A DNA stretch of 64,000 nt from an uncultured Draconibacterium sp. (GTDB lineage: Bacteria; Bacteroidota; Bacteroidia; Bacteroidales; Prolixibacteraceae): contig NZ_OY776414.1 of NCBI RefSeq assembly GCF_963675585.1, forward strand, positions 4,009,001-4,073,000, in the 5' to 3' direction. The first letter of the stretch is position 1; the number at the start of each line of letters is the position of its first letter. The notes beneath the pieces are model-generated. The model had not been told where the DNA came from. It saw nothing but the letters and a program-made list of their open reading frames with translations, and ran no database searches. Of the stretch, positions 46,855 to 57,400 are shown piece after piece. A program made the position numbers and the translations under genes.

Positions 46855-48117
46855 TTATTGAATAATTATCGTTTTTGTATGTGTTATTTCGCTGTTGGTG
46901 AGCGAAACAAGATAAAGTCCGCTTTTTAGTTCCGAAGTATTTATTGTCGCTGTTTCGTCAAGCGCCTTTTCCAGTTGTATCTTACCGCTACTATCCGAAA
47001 TTCGTACCCAAAAGTTTTCCGGATTTTTAATTTGAACGTGAAGCAAATCACTGGCCGGGTTGGGATACACTTTCAACATTGATTCTGCTTCCCTGTTTTC
47101 AACTCCCACTTCGGTATCCAGTTTATAAACCTTTACCCAATCGATAAAAACCGAGCACGGAAACTGAGCTTCAGAAACCACAGCACCTCCGTATGTATTT
47201 TGACTGCCACCCACTCCTGCACTTAATATCGGATACATTTTGTGTTCAAACGGATACCACTCCGAAAAATGGTTGGAATACTCCGAAACGGCTACTCGTT
47301 TCCCATTTTTTGTGTTGATATTAAAGCCGTCTTGCCCATCCTTGTAAAAAGCATCTCCATCGTTAAAATAATGGATGTGGTACACATTATCGTCCACAAA
47401 AAATTCCATCCGGTCGGCATACCAGTCAATTCCGTATGTATGAAAACCAGCACTCCCGGCATTCACATTTCCGGGTGTTGGCGGATAATTTCCGTAACCG
47501 GGTTCTGCCGGCAGCGGTACTTCTTGTTTTTCGTAACTGTAATACGCTCCCATGTGTCCGTGGTTCCAGTCAACCCATTGATTGTTTTGCCAAAACCAGG
47601 CATAATGAACGCTGCCCAGATTGTGGTACGGAATAGAACCAACATACTCCATAATATCGACTTCGCCTCCCTGAGGCCACATCAGGTAATCCCAACTTGC
47701 AGGTATTTCGTCGGGCATCATCCAAAAGGCAAAACCTTGCCCCATTTGTTTTACATCGCGCGGAAAAACACGTGCAACAATACGATGGCCCGGACCCCAC
47801 GAAGCTTTTCCTGCTGTATTGATTCTCCCACTGGTGTAATTTCTGTCGATGTAAAATTCTTTTTGTGTGGTTATTACCAAACATCCGTCTTCCGCTCCGG
47901 TAATAGCATTCTGAAAACTAACATTCGTAGTCCGGTCGGTGGCCCTGTCCAGTTGTCCGGTTCCAAAATCACCGTTTACACCGGTTCCTGTTTCGTAACT
48001 CCACTTACTCAGGTCGAGCTGCCCGGTGTTAAAATTATCTTCCCACACCAAAGCACCAACCTGCCCAAAAACGTTCAAGCTGATGATAATAATGAATATG
48101 GTGAGAATAAATTTCAT
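46855..48117 (-). CDS. GH16 glycoside hydrolase with T9SS sorting domain
   Basis: A signal peptide (MKFILTIFIIIISLNVFG-Q) precedes a GH16 barrel with catalytic E152-D154-E157 in GGEVDIMEYVGS. Aromatic-rich loops WFWQNNQWVDWNHGH suggest a glucan-binding groove different from the first GH16. The C-terminal 75 residues (VYPNPASDLLHVQIKN to TKTIIIQ) form a type IX secretion sorting domain of type A, so the enzyme is exported across the outer membrane. It is separated from the upstream GH5 gene by 11 bases and from the other GH16 by 18, so all are co-transcribed. Beta-1,3-glucan is the likely but unproven substrate. Confidence 0.93.
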   Translation of the reverse strand: MKFILTIFIIIISLNVFGQVGALVWEDNFNTGQLDLSKWSYETGTGVNGDFGTGQLDRATDRTTNVSFQNAITGAEDGCLVITTQKEFYIDRNYTSGRINTAGKASWGPGHRIVARVFPRDVKQMGQGFAFWMMPDEIPASWDYLMWPQGGEVDIMEYVGSIPYHNLGSVHYAWFWQNNQWVDWNHGHMGAYYSYEKQEVPLPAEPGYGNYPPTPGNVNAGSAGFHTYGIDWYADRMEFFVDDNVYHIHYFNDGDAFYKDGQDGFNINTKNGKRVAVSEYSNHFSEWYPFEHKMYPILSAGVGGSQNTYGGAVVSEAQFPCSVFIDWVKVYKLDTEVGVENREAESMLKVYPNPASDLLHVQIKNPENFWVRISDSSGKIQLEKALDETATINTSELKSGLYLVSLTNSEITHTKTIIIQ

Positions 48118-48128
48118 GTGTGTACTTT

Positions 48129-50849
48129 CTATTTCAAAATGATAAAACGTTTGTTTTCAACTCGGTTTTCACTCTCTGCCTGCAGAATATAAAATCCATT
48201 TTCCATCCCGTTTAAGGCAAGCAAAACACGGCTTTTGTTTTGAATAAGTTCTTGTTTTACAACACTTCCCTCGGCATTTATTATTCTTAAAGATACCGTT
48301 TGTTGTTGACTTTCGGAAAAATCGACAGTAAGGATATCAGTGACAGGATTTGGATAAATTTTAAGTGCCGAATTGCGTTCGATATTTGCAGTGCCGGTTG
48401 TTAAATCAAAACCAAACCAGTTTAAATTGTGCTCGCCTTGTTTAACCAGCAAACGCACAAAATAATAACCGGCTTCCAAACGAAGCGATGCAGTTTGCGT
48501 TTCCCAATTCTGCCAACCGCCTGTCTGACTTATTGCAATGGTATCAATTGAAGTAAAATTTTCTCCATCGCCCACCTGAAAAATAAGTTCAGCCTCGGAA
48601 TAAGAAGTTGCCACCCGATAGTTTACCTGGTAAATTCCGGTGCGTGTTACATGCACCTGGTAATCGAGATAGTCGCCGGCGGAGGCATAACTTGTATTTT
48701 TCCCGCCATATTGATCGCTGCAATCCTCCAAATTAAATCCCTTGTTTACGAAAAAATCTTCTGCTTCAATTTTCCCGGGAATTGCACTGGTAAGTGGTAG
48801 ATTATTTTGTACCGCCAGATTTGAAAAACTCTCTAAAACCTGAACACCCGACTTTACTGAAGAACCCGTATAAGACAGAGTTAGCACATTGTCGGAATAC
48901 ATTTTTGTATCGTGTTTTAACAACAGAACCGATGAAGCCATTGAGTCTTTTTCGAGCGATAAAATTGTAATCGGGTTTCCATCTATTTTTAGTTCAAAAT
49001 CGTTTGGTTGAAATTCTGAATTGGTGCTGGTAATCTCCTTGTTTAAACTAAGCTGTATTTCTTTCCCATCAGCTGAAGTTTGTGCGGCAGCTGCTTTAAA
49101 ATCAACCCCTGATGCCGTTTTTGGATTTGACAATTTGAAGTAACTCAAATTAGATCCACCCTGATCGTTTACATATTTAATGCTGATTTTACCTCCGGGA
49201 ACAAGTATGTTTTCGAATGTTGCCGTATTCCAGTTTTGCCAAGCTCCGGTTCCCGGCAAACTCCGCGTTCCTGTTACATCAACGCCGTTTATTTCAATAT
49301 GGAATTTTGATCCCGAATAACCCGATGTATGACGTACACTCAATTTATAAAGCGCGGTTGAATCGGAATGCAAAGTGTATTGCATCCACTCGTTATCATC
49401 GGTCCACCCCACATTGTAACCGTTTGTTGTGTCTTGTAAATCTTTGCATTCTTCAATGTCTACACCATCGTTTCTTAATCCCCAGCCGGTATTCCAGGCC
49501 GTGTAATCGCCACCGTAATGTGCAACTTCCTTGTCGCTGTATGCAAAACCATTTTTGCCCAAATCGAAATCGCTGAAGAATATGGGATGATTTAGTGTAT
49601 GTTGTTTGTACGGAACGGTTGCATCGGTATGCGGTTGCCTCATCATGGCATCAATTACATCGTGCTGCACGTTGCAGTTTTCTATTTTATGATTTTCGGC
49701 CCATTGTTTTACTGCCTGATAGGCCTGATCGGCAGTTGGAGCGGTACTGATTTCACCTTTCCAGTATTTTACCAGATTTTCGTACTCTTTATTTATCGGC
49801 ACATTTAATACGTTGTTAATGCCGTTCTTTTTAACCGGCCACCACGACCAGCCAATGTTATTTGCTTCGCACGAAGTAATAAACTCGGTGAACCAGGTAT
49901 TCGAATTTTCACCCGATTCTCCCATCCAAAGCGGCACGTTGTGCGTGTCACGAATTTGAAGCATCCAATCGAGGTCCGACGATGAAGTGCCACTCCAGTA
50001 TTTGTGAAAACTGTACACCATGTTATCGTCCCAGGGCGGTGTTAATCCAGAATGATCGTTTGCCCAGCTGTTGCCTTCAATAAAAATAATATGGTTTGTA
50101 TCCACTTCGCGAATGGCGTCGGTAATGCGGCCAAACAGTTCGCGCATTTGCGAATTGTTCCCCTCCGGAAAAGTCCAGTTTGTTTCGTTAATAATATCGT
50201 ATCCTCCAATCCAGGGCGAATTTCGGTAACGGCTGGCCAGCTGTTTCCACAACGCAACCGTTTTGTCTTTGTTTGCCTGGCTTTCCCACAGCGAAGGTTT
50301 TGAAGGATCGTAATCGGAAATATCGGCATTTGCTCCCTGACCTCCCGGTGCACCGTGTAAATCGAGAATAAGGTACATTTCGTTGGCGGCACACCAACTC
50401 AATAAATTGTCGATCATTTTAAATCCTTTCAAGTTCCAGGTTACATTGCCCGGAGTAGGTTCTTCCTCAATGGGTGGGGTAAACCAAAGGTAGTGCATGG
50501 CAACGCGTACACTATTAAACCCCCACGCCTTCATTGAGTCTACATCAGTTTTGGTAAAATGATTTGTTAGCCATGTGTCAAAAAATTCATTGGTTTTAGT
50601 TTCACCAATGGTTTCAACTAGTTTCGCCTTAATCTCATGTTGAGTTCCGGCAATTCCTTCGGTTTTCATCATGTAACCTTCCATTAACATCCAGTTACCT
50701 GTTCCAATTCCTTTAAGAAGAACGTTTTCGCCGGCACCATTCACGATGTTTTTTCCATCAGCATGTAAAAATCCCTGTGCTTGTGACAACGAAAATGCTC
50801 CACATAAAAAGAGAAAAGCAAGAGTAAATTTTGTAAAAAGATGTGTCAT
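48129..50849 (-). CDS. GH5 glucanase with two CBM6 modules and T9SS sorting domain
   Basis: After a signal peptide, a GH5 barrel covers about residues 25-370: FNSVRVAMHYLWFTPP, LDLHGAPGGQGA, acid/base E222 in YDIINETNW and nucleophile E311 in LWMGESGENSN. Two CBM6-like modules follow (about 430-560 and 690-815; WNTGWGLRNDGVDIEECKD and IEAEDFFVNKGFNLED), separated by a bacterial Ig-like stretch. The C-terminal YPNPVTDILTVDFSESQQQ to RVENKRFIILK is a type IX secretion sorting domain. CBM6 modules often bind beta-1,3-glucan or xylan ends. The catalytic subfamily (possibly an exo- or endo-beta-1,3/1,6-glucanase) cannot be fixed by eye. At 906 residues it is the locus's largest secreted enzyme. 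Confidence 0.93.
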   Translation of the reverse strand: MTHLFTKFTLAFLFLCGAFSLSQAQGFLHADGKNIVNGAGENVLLKGIGTGNWMLMEGYMMKTEGIAGTQHEIKAKLVETIGETKTNEFFDTWLTNHFTKTDVDSMKAWGFNSVRVAMHYLWFTPPIEEEPTPGNVTWNLKGFKMIDNLLSWCAANEMYLILDLHGAPGGQGANADISDYDPSKPSLWESQANKDKTVALWKQLASRYRNSPWIGGYDIINETNWTFPEGNNSQMRELFGRITDAIREVDTNHIIFIEGNSWANDHSGLTPPWDDNMVYSFHKYWSGTSSSDLDWMLQIRDTHNVPLWMGESGENSNTWFTEFITSCEANNIGWSWWPVKKNGINNVLNVPINKEYENLVKYWKGEISTAPTADQAYQAVKQWAENHKIENCNVQHDVIDAMMRQPHTDATVPYKQHTLNHPIFFSDFDLGKNGFAYSDKEVAHYGGDYTAWNTGWGLRNDGVDIEECKDLQDTTNGYNVGWTDDNEWMQYTLHSDSTALYKLSVRHTSGYSGSKFHIEINGVDVTGTRSLPGTGAWQNWNTATFENILVPGGKISIKYVNDQGGSNLSYFKLSNPKTASGVDFKAAAAQTSADGKEIQLSLNKEITSTNSEFQPNDFELKIDGNPITILSLEKDSMASSVLLLKHDTKMYSDNVLTLSYTGSSVKSGVQVLESFSNLAVQNNLPLTSAIPGKIEAEDFFVNKGFNLEDCSDQYGGKNTSYASAGDYLDYQVHVTRTGIYQVNYRVATSYSEAELIFQVGDGENFTSIDTIAISQTGGWQNWETQTASLRLEAGYYFVRLLVKQGEHNLNWFGFDLTTGTANIERNSALKIYPNPVTDILTVDFSESQQQTVSLRIINAEGSVVKQELIQNKSRVLLALNGMENGFYILQAESENRVENKRFIILK

Positions 50850-50948
50850 GTAGTGTGTAATTTCAATTTAGAAACTGCGTAAAACGGTATTTGTTCTTTG
50901 TTGTGTAATTCTAAAATACTTCGTACAAGTTGAGTTTGGGAGAGGAAT

Positions 50949-50976
50949 AAAAGGGGAGACTCCTCTCCCCTTTTTT
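50949..50976 (-). terminator. intergenic hairpin between the PKD lipoprotein and GH5
   Basis: GGGGAGA (50953-50959) and TCTCCCC (50964-50970) form a strong short stem with a CTCC loop, flanked by AAAA and TTTTTT so it can act in both directions. Its place inside the operon suggests partial read-through between the binding-protein genes and the enzyme genes. Confidence 0.7.
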
Positions 50977-50990
50977 GATCAACTTAACCA

Positions 50991-52796
50991 TTAATTTATA
51001 GAAGCAGATTTGATTCCCTCAACGTGAGGACCTGCTAATTCATCAAAATAGAATTCATGTGTTTCATCATTTCTGATATCAGGATTTAACATGATACGAA
51101 TGATGTTGTAGAAATCGTGGTTGTAGAAATCGTCGTTGGCCACGTCATACGATACCGGCTCTGGCCACCATTTCCAACCTTCAGAACCCGGCTGTACACC
51201 AGCGCCTTCAAAGTTGAATTCGGCAACTTCCCACATATTATCGTTTTGAATGGTGTAACGAAGTTCAGTTCCGGTCATCCACGCATCGCCACCTTTGTCT
51301 GTATTTTCAAGTTTTAACAATACAACATCGCCGGCTTTTCCGTAAACCATTAATTTAAATGTGCTTACCTGGCGTAAATCGAAACGATAACCGGCTGGCA
51401 ACTGCATGTTTGCATTGGCCCACTGCTGATTTGTTTTCGAATAGAAACCAACTTTCGAACTTTTGTTTGGATACGTTCTATCAGGATTATCGGCAGTTGC
51501 CACAAAACAATCCTGACCGTTAACGGCTGCCAACTGAACTTCGCTAAAGTCGTTGTACATTACCATTTCAGCCAACAAAAACTCTACATAATCAGGATGA
51601 TTTTCATCAATAACAGCAGAGAATGAAGATTCAGTGCTTTCAACCGAAGTAGTAACCGTTACTTTAACGGCATAGGTTCCTTTGCGCATGTATACATGAC
51701 TTAAGGCTTCAGTGTAAATGTCAGTTTCTGCAGTAGTTCCGTCGCCAAAATCAACTACAACTTTGTCAATCGACTGTCCATCGGGAATAACAGCATTACC
51801 TACCGAAACAAGGTATTCATTTACTCCGGTTCCTGCATCCAAAGCCACATCAAAGGTTACTTTTGGTTTTTCGTAATCTTTATTTCTCAAAAGGAAATGC
51901 CACTTGGTCCAATCTTCGTAAGCACTAAAACAACTCAGTTCCAGGTAATTTTCAGAAATACTGATGATCTCGTATTCGTTATTTAATGCTCCAACATCAA
52001 GACCAGGGATAATTGGTTTTTCGCTGGTAATAGTCAAATAGGTTTTACCATCACGTTCCGAAATCAACCAGGTTCCGGTTGTTGGTGTTTCGTAATCCAC
52101 ATCCCAATCGTCTTTGTTCTGACGTGGATTCAGGTAAACCGATGCCAAGTTCGGATCGTCTTTCATATACCCTTTTACATAACTCACTCCAAAGTTTTCA
52201 TAGCTTACGGCAAATCCGTTCAGATTGAACGTTAATTCATCGTCATACGATCCGGTTCCTTCTTTGTCGCCTGGATTAGCCGACCACCAGTCGAGGCCAA
52301 CTCCACCGGCCAAATAGGCATCGCCAACACCAAAGTGTCCTGCCGATTCAGAATCAACCACCCAGGTTTTACCGTCGGCATCGTCAACACCACCTGTTAA
52401 GGCAACATATTTTTCGTCGGTAAAAATAGAATAATCAGTTTCGGTAGTTGTCTGTACCTGCGAAATGCTGCTGCTTCCACCATTGGTTGTAATGGTCATT
52501 GTAATGGTGTAATCGCCCGGAAGCGGATAATAAGCTGAAGTTGATTTACCGACAACTGTTGATCCATTTCCCAAATTGAATTTCACTTTGCTAATACCCG
52601 AAAGTGTAGGACTTGTAAGTGCAATTGTGTAGTGAAAGTCATCATCGCCCGGAGTAACTGTAAAAGCCATCTCGCTGGCATCCGGCGGCAGATTTATGCT
52701 CGAGTCCGGATTCTCATCCATGTAAGGTTCGCAGCTAATTAATCCAACAAGTAGCGCAAACACTCCTATTAATTTGAAATATATTTTATTTTTCAT
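50991..52796 (-). CDS. PKD-domain surface lipoprotein (SusE/F-position glycan-binding protein)
   Basis: The signal ends in a lipobox (VGLISCEPYMDEN). Two PKD-like sandwiches are visible: one near residues 45-115 (SGISKVKFNLGNGSTVVG, YPLPGDYTITMTITT) and one near 315-395 (IDKVVVDFGDGTTAETDIY, VYMRKGTYAVKVTVTT). The rest is mostly beta with several Trp patches (WWSANPGDKE, WKWWPEPV), consistent with carbohydrate contact. It lacks the standard SusE fold signature, so its sugar-binding role is inferred from position directly after susD. At 601 residues it is large for this slot. It probably helps bind the glucan at the surface. Confidence 0.75.
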   Translation of the reverse strand: MKNKIYFKLIGVFALLVGLISCEPYMDENPDSSINLPPDASEMAFTVTPGDDDFHYTIALTSPTLSGISKVKFNLGNGSTVVGKSTSAYYPLPGDYTITMTITTNGGSSSISQVQTTTETDYSIFTDEKYVALTGGVDDADGKTWVVDSESAGHFGVGDAYLAGGVGLDWWSANPGDKEGTGSYDDELTFNLNGFAVSYENFGVSYVKGYMKDDPNLASVYLNPRQNKDDWDVDYETPTTGTWLISERDGKTYLTITSEKPIIPGLDVGALNNEYEIISISENYLELSCFSAYEDWTKWHFLLRNKDYEKPKVTFDVALDAGTGVNEYLVSVGNAVIPDGQSIDKVVVDFGDGTTAETDIYTEALSHVYMRKGTYAVKVTVTTSVESTESSFSAVIDENHPDYVEFLLAEMVMYNDFSEVQLAAVNGQDCFVATADNPDRTYPNKSSKVGFYSKTNQQWANANMQLPAGYRFDLRQVSTFKLMVYGKAGDVVLLKLENTDKGGDAWMTGTELRYTIQNDNMWEVAEFNFEGAGVQPGSEGWKWWPEPVSYDVANDDFYNHDFYNIIRIMLNPDIRNDETHEFYFDELAGPHVEGIKSASIN

Positions 52797-52829
52797 TTTA
52801 GTCGTTTTAAAAGATTAAAATAGAATTGC

Positions 52830-54428
52830 CTATTTGTATGCAGGAACCATTTGCTGCAATACTCCATCGTTTGTATTTCTGATTTCGCTGGCCGGAATTG
52901 GGAACATTCCCCAGGTGTCGGCTTTAAAAGTACGCGGAGTAAAATGCGATGGATTTGAAACATCAGCAGGTACATTAAAACTAGCATTGATTTTGGCCGC
53001 AGCATAGTCGTTTCCTCTTCTTAACAAATCCCATTTACGAAGACCTTCGCCACCAAATTCAACACGGCGTTCGTGGTAAATATCGTCTAAGGTAACACTT
53101 GAAAGAGCTGCAGAACCGCCCAAAGAACGAGTACGAACCTGGTTTAAATATCCGGTTGCTTTGCTGTTGTCGCTATCTAAATTTAACTCGGCAGCCATCA
53201 GCAATACATCGGCATAACGAATATCGATAAAGTTACGTGGGAAGTTGTGCGCTGCATCACCACCCGAACCAATGTAATCGTTTAAGGCCATGTATTTTCC
53301 GTTGAAATAACCGGTATTCATAAATGCTCGGTTGTAATTGTCCAAACGAGCTTCGGCATCGTAAAGTGTAACGTCTTTTCTTGGATCGCCGGTTTCAAAT
53401 TCGTCGGCTAAACTCCAGGTTGCAGTAGCAAACGACCATCCCGGGAAAATGCGGCCATTGTCGCCTTCCGGGTTACGAATACCAATCCACACACTCGAGA
53501 AGTTTCCGTTTACATTCCAGCCACCCCAGTCGCCTGATTTGGCTTTATCAGAGTACTGCATTTCAAGAACCGATTCTTCTGTATTTTGATTTTCCCAACT
53601 CCACAGTTCAGCATAGTCGGATACCAAAGAGTATGCATCGCTTGTAATTACAGACTCCAGTGCCGATTGAGCATACACTTTATCGATGGTTGTACTTCCG
53701 TTGCTCCACGATGATACACCCATAACCGGTTTTGCAAATCCTTCGTGGTACAAATAAATACGTGCAATTAAAGCTTGTACAGCACCTTTCGAAATGCGTC
53801 CTTTTTCATCCGAAGTTAAATTCACGGGCAATACCGATTCTGCTTTTAAAAGGTCGGCTGCTATTTGTGTGAACAACTCTTCGGGTGTATTTTGTGGAAG
53901 TGTTTTGTACTCTTCAACCGATGGAAGTACCTCGGTAATTAACGGAGTATAACCATAATGACGTACCAAGTCCCAGTAGAAATAAGCACGTAAAAATAAG
54001 GTTTCGGCTTCCAGTCTTTCTTTTAAACCTTCCGTTACCCACTCTACTTCTTCCTGTTTTTGAAGGTAAAGGTTTGCACGGTAAATTCCAGAATAACAAC
54101 GGTTCCACAAATCAGCTGCAGCATTGTTTTCAGGAGTCATGTTAAACATTTCCATTTCCTGGAACTGGCTCATGTCGCTTACGTTAGAACCACCACAGAA
54201 AGCATCGTCCGAAAAAATATCGGCCATAGTTGGCACAAATTGCCAGTTTTGCACAGAGTAGGCATCGTAAACCGCAGTAAGCGCTAAAAATGCCTGTTCT
54301 TCGTTTTGATAATAGTTTGCTTCAACCTGCCCGGTTTTGGGGCTCAATTCCAGAAAATCTTCTGAACAAGAAACCTGCATAAACAGCAGTGCGATGAAGC
54401 TGAAAATATATATTGCTTTATTCTTCAT
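52830..54428 (-). CDS. SusD/RagB-family nutrient-binding lipoprotein
   Basis: SusD-type lipoproteins sit over the SusC barrel and bind the polysaccharide. The signal has a lipobox (FMQVSCSEDFLELSPK). Family hallmarks are the N-terminal AFLALTAVYDAYSV TPR-like helices, EAETLFLRAYFYWDLVRHYGYTPLI, ISKGAVQALIARIYLYHE, and the C-terminal DIRYADVLLMAAEL and RVEFGGEGLRKWDLLRRGN. At 532 residues it has the usual size. It lies 24 bases downstream of the SusC gene, the standard pair arrangement. Confidence 0.96.
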   Translation of the reverse strand: MKNKAIYIFSFIALLFMQVSCSEDFLELSPKTGQVEANYYQNEEQAFLALTAVYDAYSVQNWQFVPTMADIFSDDAFCGGSNVSDMSQFQEMEMFNMTPENNAAADLWNRCYSGIYRANLYLQKQEEVEWVTEGLKERLEAETLFLRAYFYWDLVRHYGYTPLITEVLPSVEEYKTLPQNTPEELFTQIAADLLKAESVLPVNLTSDEKGRISKGAVQALIARIYLYHEGFAKPVMGVSSWSNGSTTIDKVYAQSALESVITSDAYSLVSDYAELWSWENQNTEESVLEMQYSDKAKSGDWGGWNVNGNFSSVWIGIRNPEGDNGRIFPGWSFATATWSLADEFETGDPRKDVTLYDAEARLDNYNRAFMNTGYFNGKYMALNDYIGSGGDAAHNFPRNFIDIRYADVLLMAAELNLDSDNSKATGYLNQVRTRSLGGSAALSSVTLDDIYHERRVEFGGEGLRKWDLLRRGNDYAAAKINASFNVPADVSNPSHFTPRTFKADTWGMFPIPASEIRNTNDGVLQQMVPAYK

Positions 54429-54452
54429 TTTCTTAATTTTTAATTGTTTGTA

Positions 54453-57400
54453 TTAAAAAGTAATGTTTACACCACCTAAAATTGTACGGGCCTGTGGATA
54501 AATACCATGGTCGATTCCGTTGCTGAATACACCTCCACCAATTTCAGGATCGTATCCTTTGTATGGAGTAAATGTCAATAGATTTTCAGCAGTTACATAA
54601 AATCTAACTCTCTGAATTTTGATGTAATCGGTAACTTGTTTTGGTAAAGTATATCCCAAAGTCACATTTCTAAGGCGAACAAAACTTGCATCGTGTACAA
54701 AGAAATCGCTCACTGTTTTCATGTTCTGGTTGTCATCCACAAAAGTTACGCGAGGATATTCGTTTGAAGTACCGGGGCCTGTCCAGCGGTTTAGCCAGTC
54801 GCCACGGTAGTTGGTTCCGTTCATGTCGTAACGGCGGGTTGCATCGTACACTTCCTGACCCAAAGCAGCATAAATAAACATGCTGAAATCAAATCCGGCA
54901 TATTCCAGATCCAGGTTAATACCTCCTGTAAAATCAGGATATGGCGAACCCAAATCAACGCGGTCGTCGTCGGTAATTGAACCATCGCCATTTGCATCAA
55001 TAAAAATAATGTCGCCAGGTTTTGCGTTTGGCTGAATTAAACCGCCATCAGCATTTGTATAAGCTGCAATTTCTTCTTCAGTCTGGAAAATTCCGTTGGT
55101 TTCAACTCCCCAGAAAATTCCCATTGGAGTTCCCACTCCTGCATATAAAACACCTGACTGGCCAAAACCACCGTCGCCACCTTGCAAACGTTGTTCGGCA
55201 TTTTGAATGTCGAGCACTTCGTTTTTGTTGTAAGCTCCGTTGATCGATGCGTTTACAAAAACTTTTCCGATTTGTTTTTTGTAGCTCACTTCAGCTTCGA
55301 AACCTGAGTTGGCTACCTCCCCACCATTGATAATTGGTGCAGAGTTTCCAACCAACATTGGAACCGGTGCAGTTACCAACCAGTCTTTTGTTGTTTTTTT
55401 GTAGTAATCAAGCGATACACGAAGACTGCTTTCGAGCGTTGCAAAATCGATACCGATGTTTGTTTGCTCCGAAGTTTCCCATTTTAACGATGGGTTTGCA
55501 ATTCGTGTTGGCTGCGTTCCGTTGTATTGTGTTTTGCTGTCGCCAAAATAGTAGATGTTTTGGTTGCCAATAATCGAAGTATATCCAAAATCGCCAATGT
55601 TCTCGCTACCATTTTGTCCCCAACTTGCTCTGATTTTTAGCATGTCGATTTTATCAGCCATTCCACTCATAAAATCTTCGCGCGAAATAACCCAACCTGC
55701 CGATGCCGATGGGAAATAACCGTATTTGTTTTCTGAACCAAAACGAGAAGAACCATCGCGACGTATAGTTGCAGCAAACATATAACGGTCTTTTAAGTCG
55801 TAATTGATACGGCCAAAAATCGATGATACTGTGTGTTCGCCGTAACCACCACCCACGTTTGCACTTTCAGGATCGGTTGCGTTGTCGATGTATGCATGTT
55901 CAAAATCATCAAAAATCACACTCTTTTTACTTCCCGAAAGACCTTCGTATTTGTCTTTAAATGCAGTTGTTCCGGCCATTACAGTAAAATGGTGCTCGTC
56001 GATGCTTTTATCGTAAGTCAACACATTCTCGAAGTTCCAACGTGTGTATAAACTATGGCTTTTACCCACTTCATCATCAACCGTAAAATGCATGGCATCC
56101 AAGTAATAATGAGGAGTATAACCTCTCCAGTCAACCGATGCATATTCGCCGCTAATCGATGATTTAAAGGTTAATCCTTTCAGATCGTCCAGAATTTTTC
56201 CGAAATCAATTTCACCGGTTAAACCGCCAATAAATTTGCTGGTTGTTGTTTCCGAATTTATCTGATCTAACAGCGCCACAGGGTTAGTAATTTCCTGTAA
56301 ACCAATTCCAAATTGTTCGGGAGTAGCCCACGAACCATCTTCGTTTTTTACCGGAATAATCGGAGGCATGTTAATTGCCTGTGCCAAACCGTTTCCGAAA
56401 TGACTGTTGGTATCGATACCTTTACTTATAACACGTACAAGGTTTAAGTTGGTACCCATTTTGAAAAATCCAAATTCAGAAACTGTATTTAAGCGGTACG
56501 TAAAACGTTCGTACTGCGATTTACCTTTTGCAACAATACCTTCCTGGTTAAAATAATTTAACGACGAAGAATAAGCTGTAGTTTCTGTTCCACCATTAAA
56601 CGAAAGCGAATGGTTTTGCTTTGGAGCATCGTAGTTAAACATTTCATCTTGCCAATCGGTATTTGCCGAAAATCCGGCGATGTCTTCATTGCTGAAAAAC
56701 AAACTTCCGTTTCCGTTTAGCGAAGCTTCATTGGTTAACATTACGTATTCCTGAGCATCTAAAAGATTCACTTTTTTCCATGGATTCTGAACACCATAAT
56801 ATCCATCGTAGCTTACTGTAAATTTTTCGTTTGTTTTTCCGCTTTTGGTAGTAATAAGTATTACACCATTTGCACCACGCGCACCATAAATAGCACATGA
56901 AGCGGCATCTTTAAGTACCTCAATCGATTCAACATCGCTTGATGAAAGGAAATCAGTACCGGCACTGCTCATTGGCAGACCGTCGATAATATAAAGTGGT
57001 TCTGCATCGCCGTTGGTACCAATACCCCTGATACGCACAGAAACCTGGTCGCCAGGCTGACCCGAGTTACCGGAAATAACAACACCGGCCGTTTTTCCCT
57101 GCAGGGCCTGTGTAACCCTCATATCCGACGATTTTTTTAAATCATCGCCACCTACTTTTGAAATTGCTCCAGTAACAAGGCTCTTTTTCTGAACACCGTA
57201 TCCCACTACAACAACTTCATCCACATCAAATGCTGCACTTTCTAATACAACATTAATCTCCGATTGTCCATTTACAGGAAACTCCTGTGTTTTCATTCCA
57301 ACAAATGAATAAACCAATACGGCATTACTTTCAGCCTTCAGCTCATAAATTCCATCTAAATTGGTTACGGTTCCATTTGTGGTACCTTTTACAACTACTG

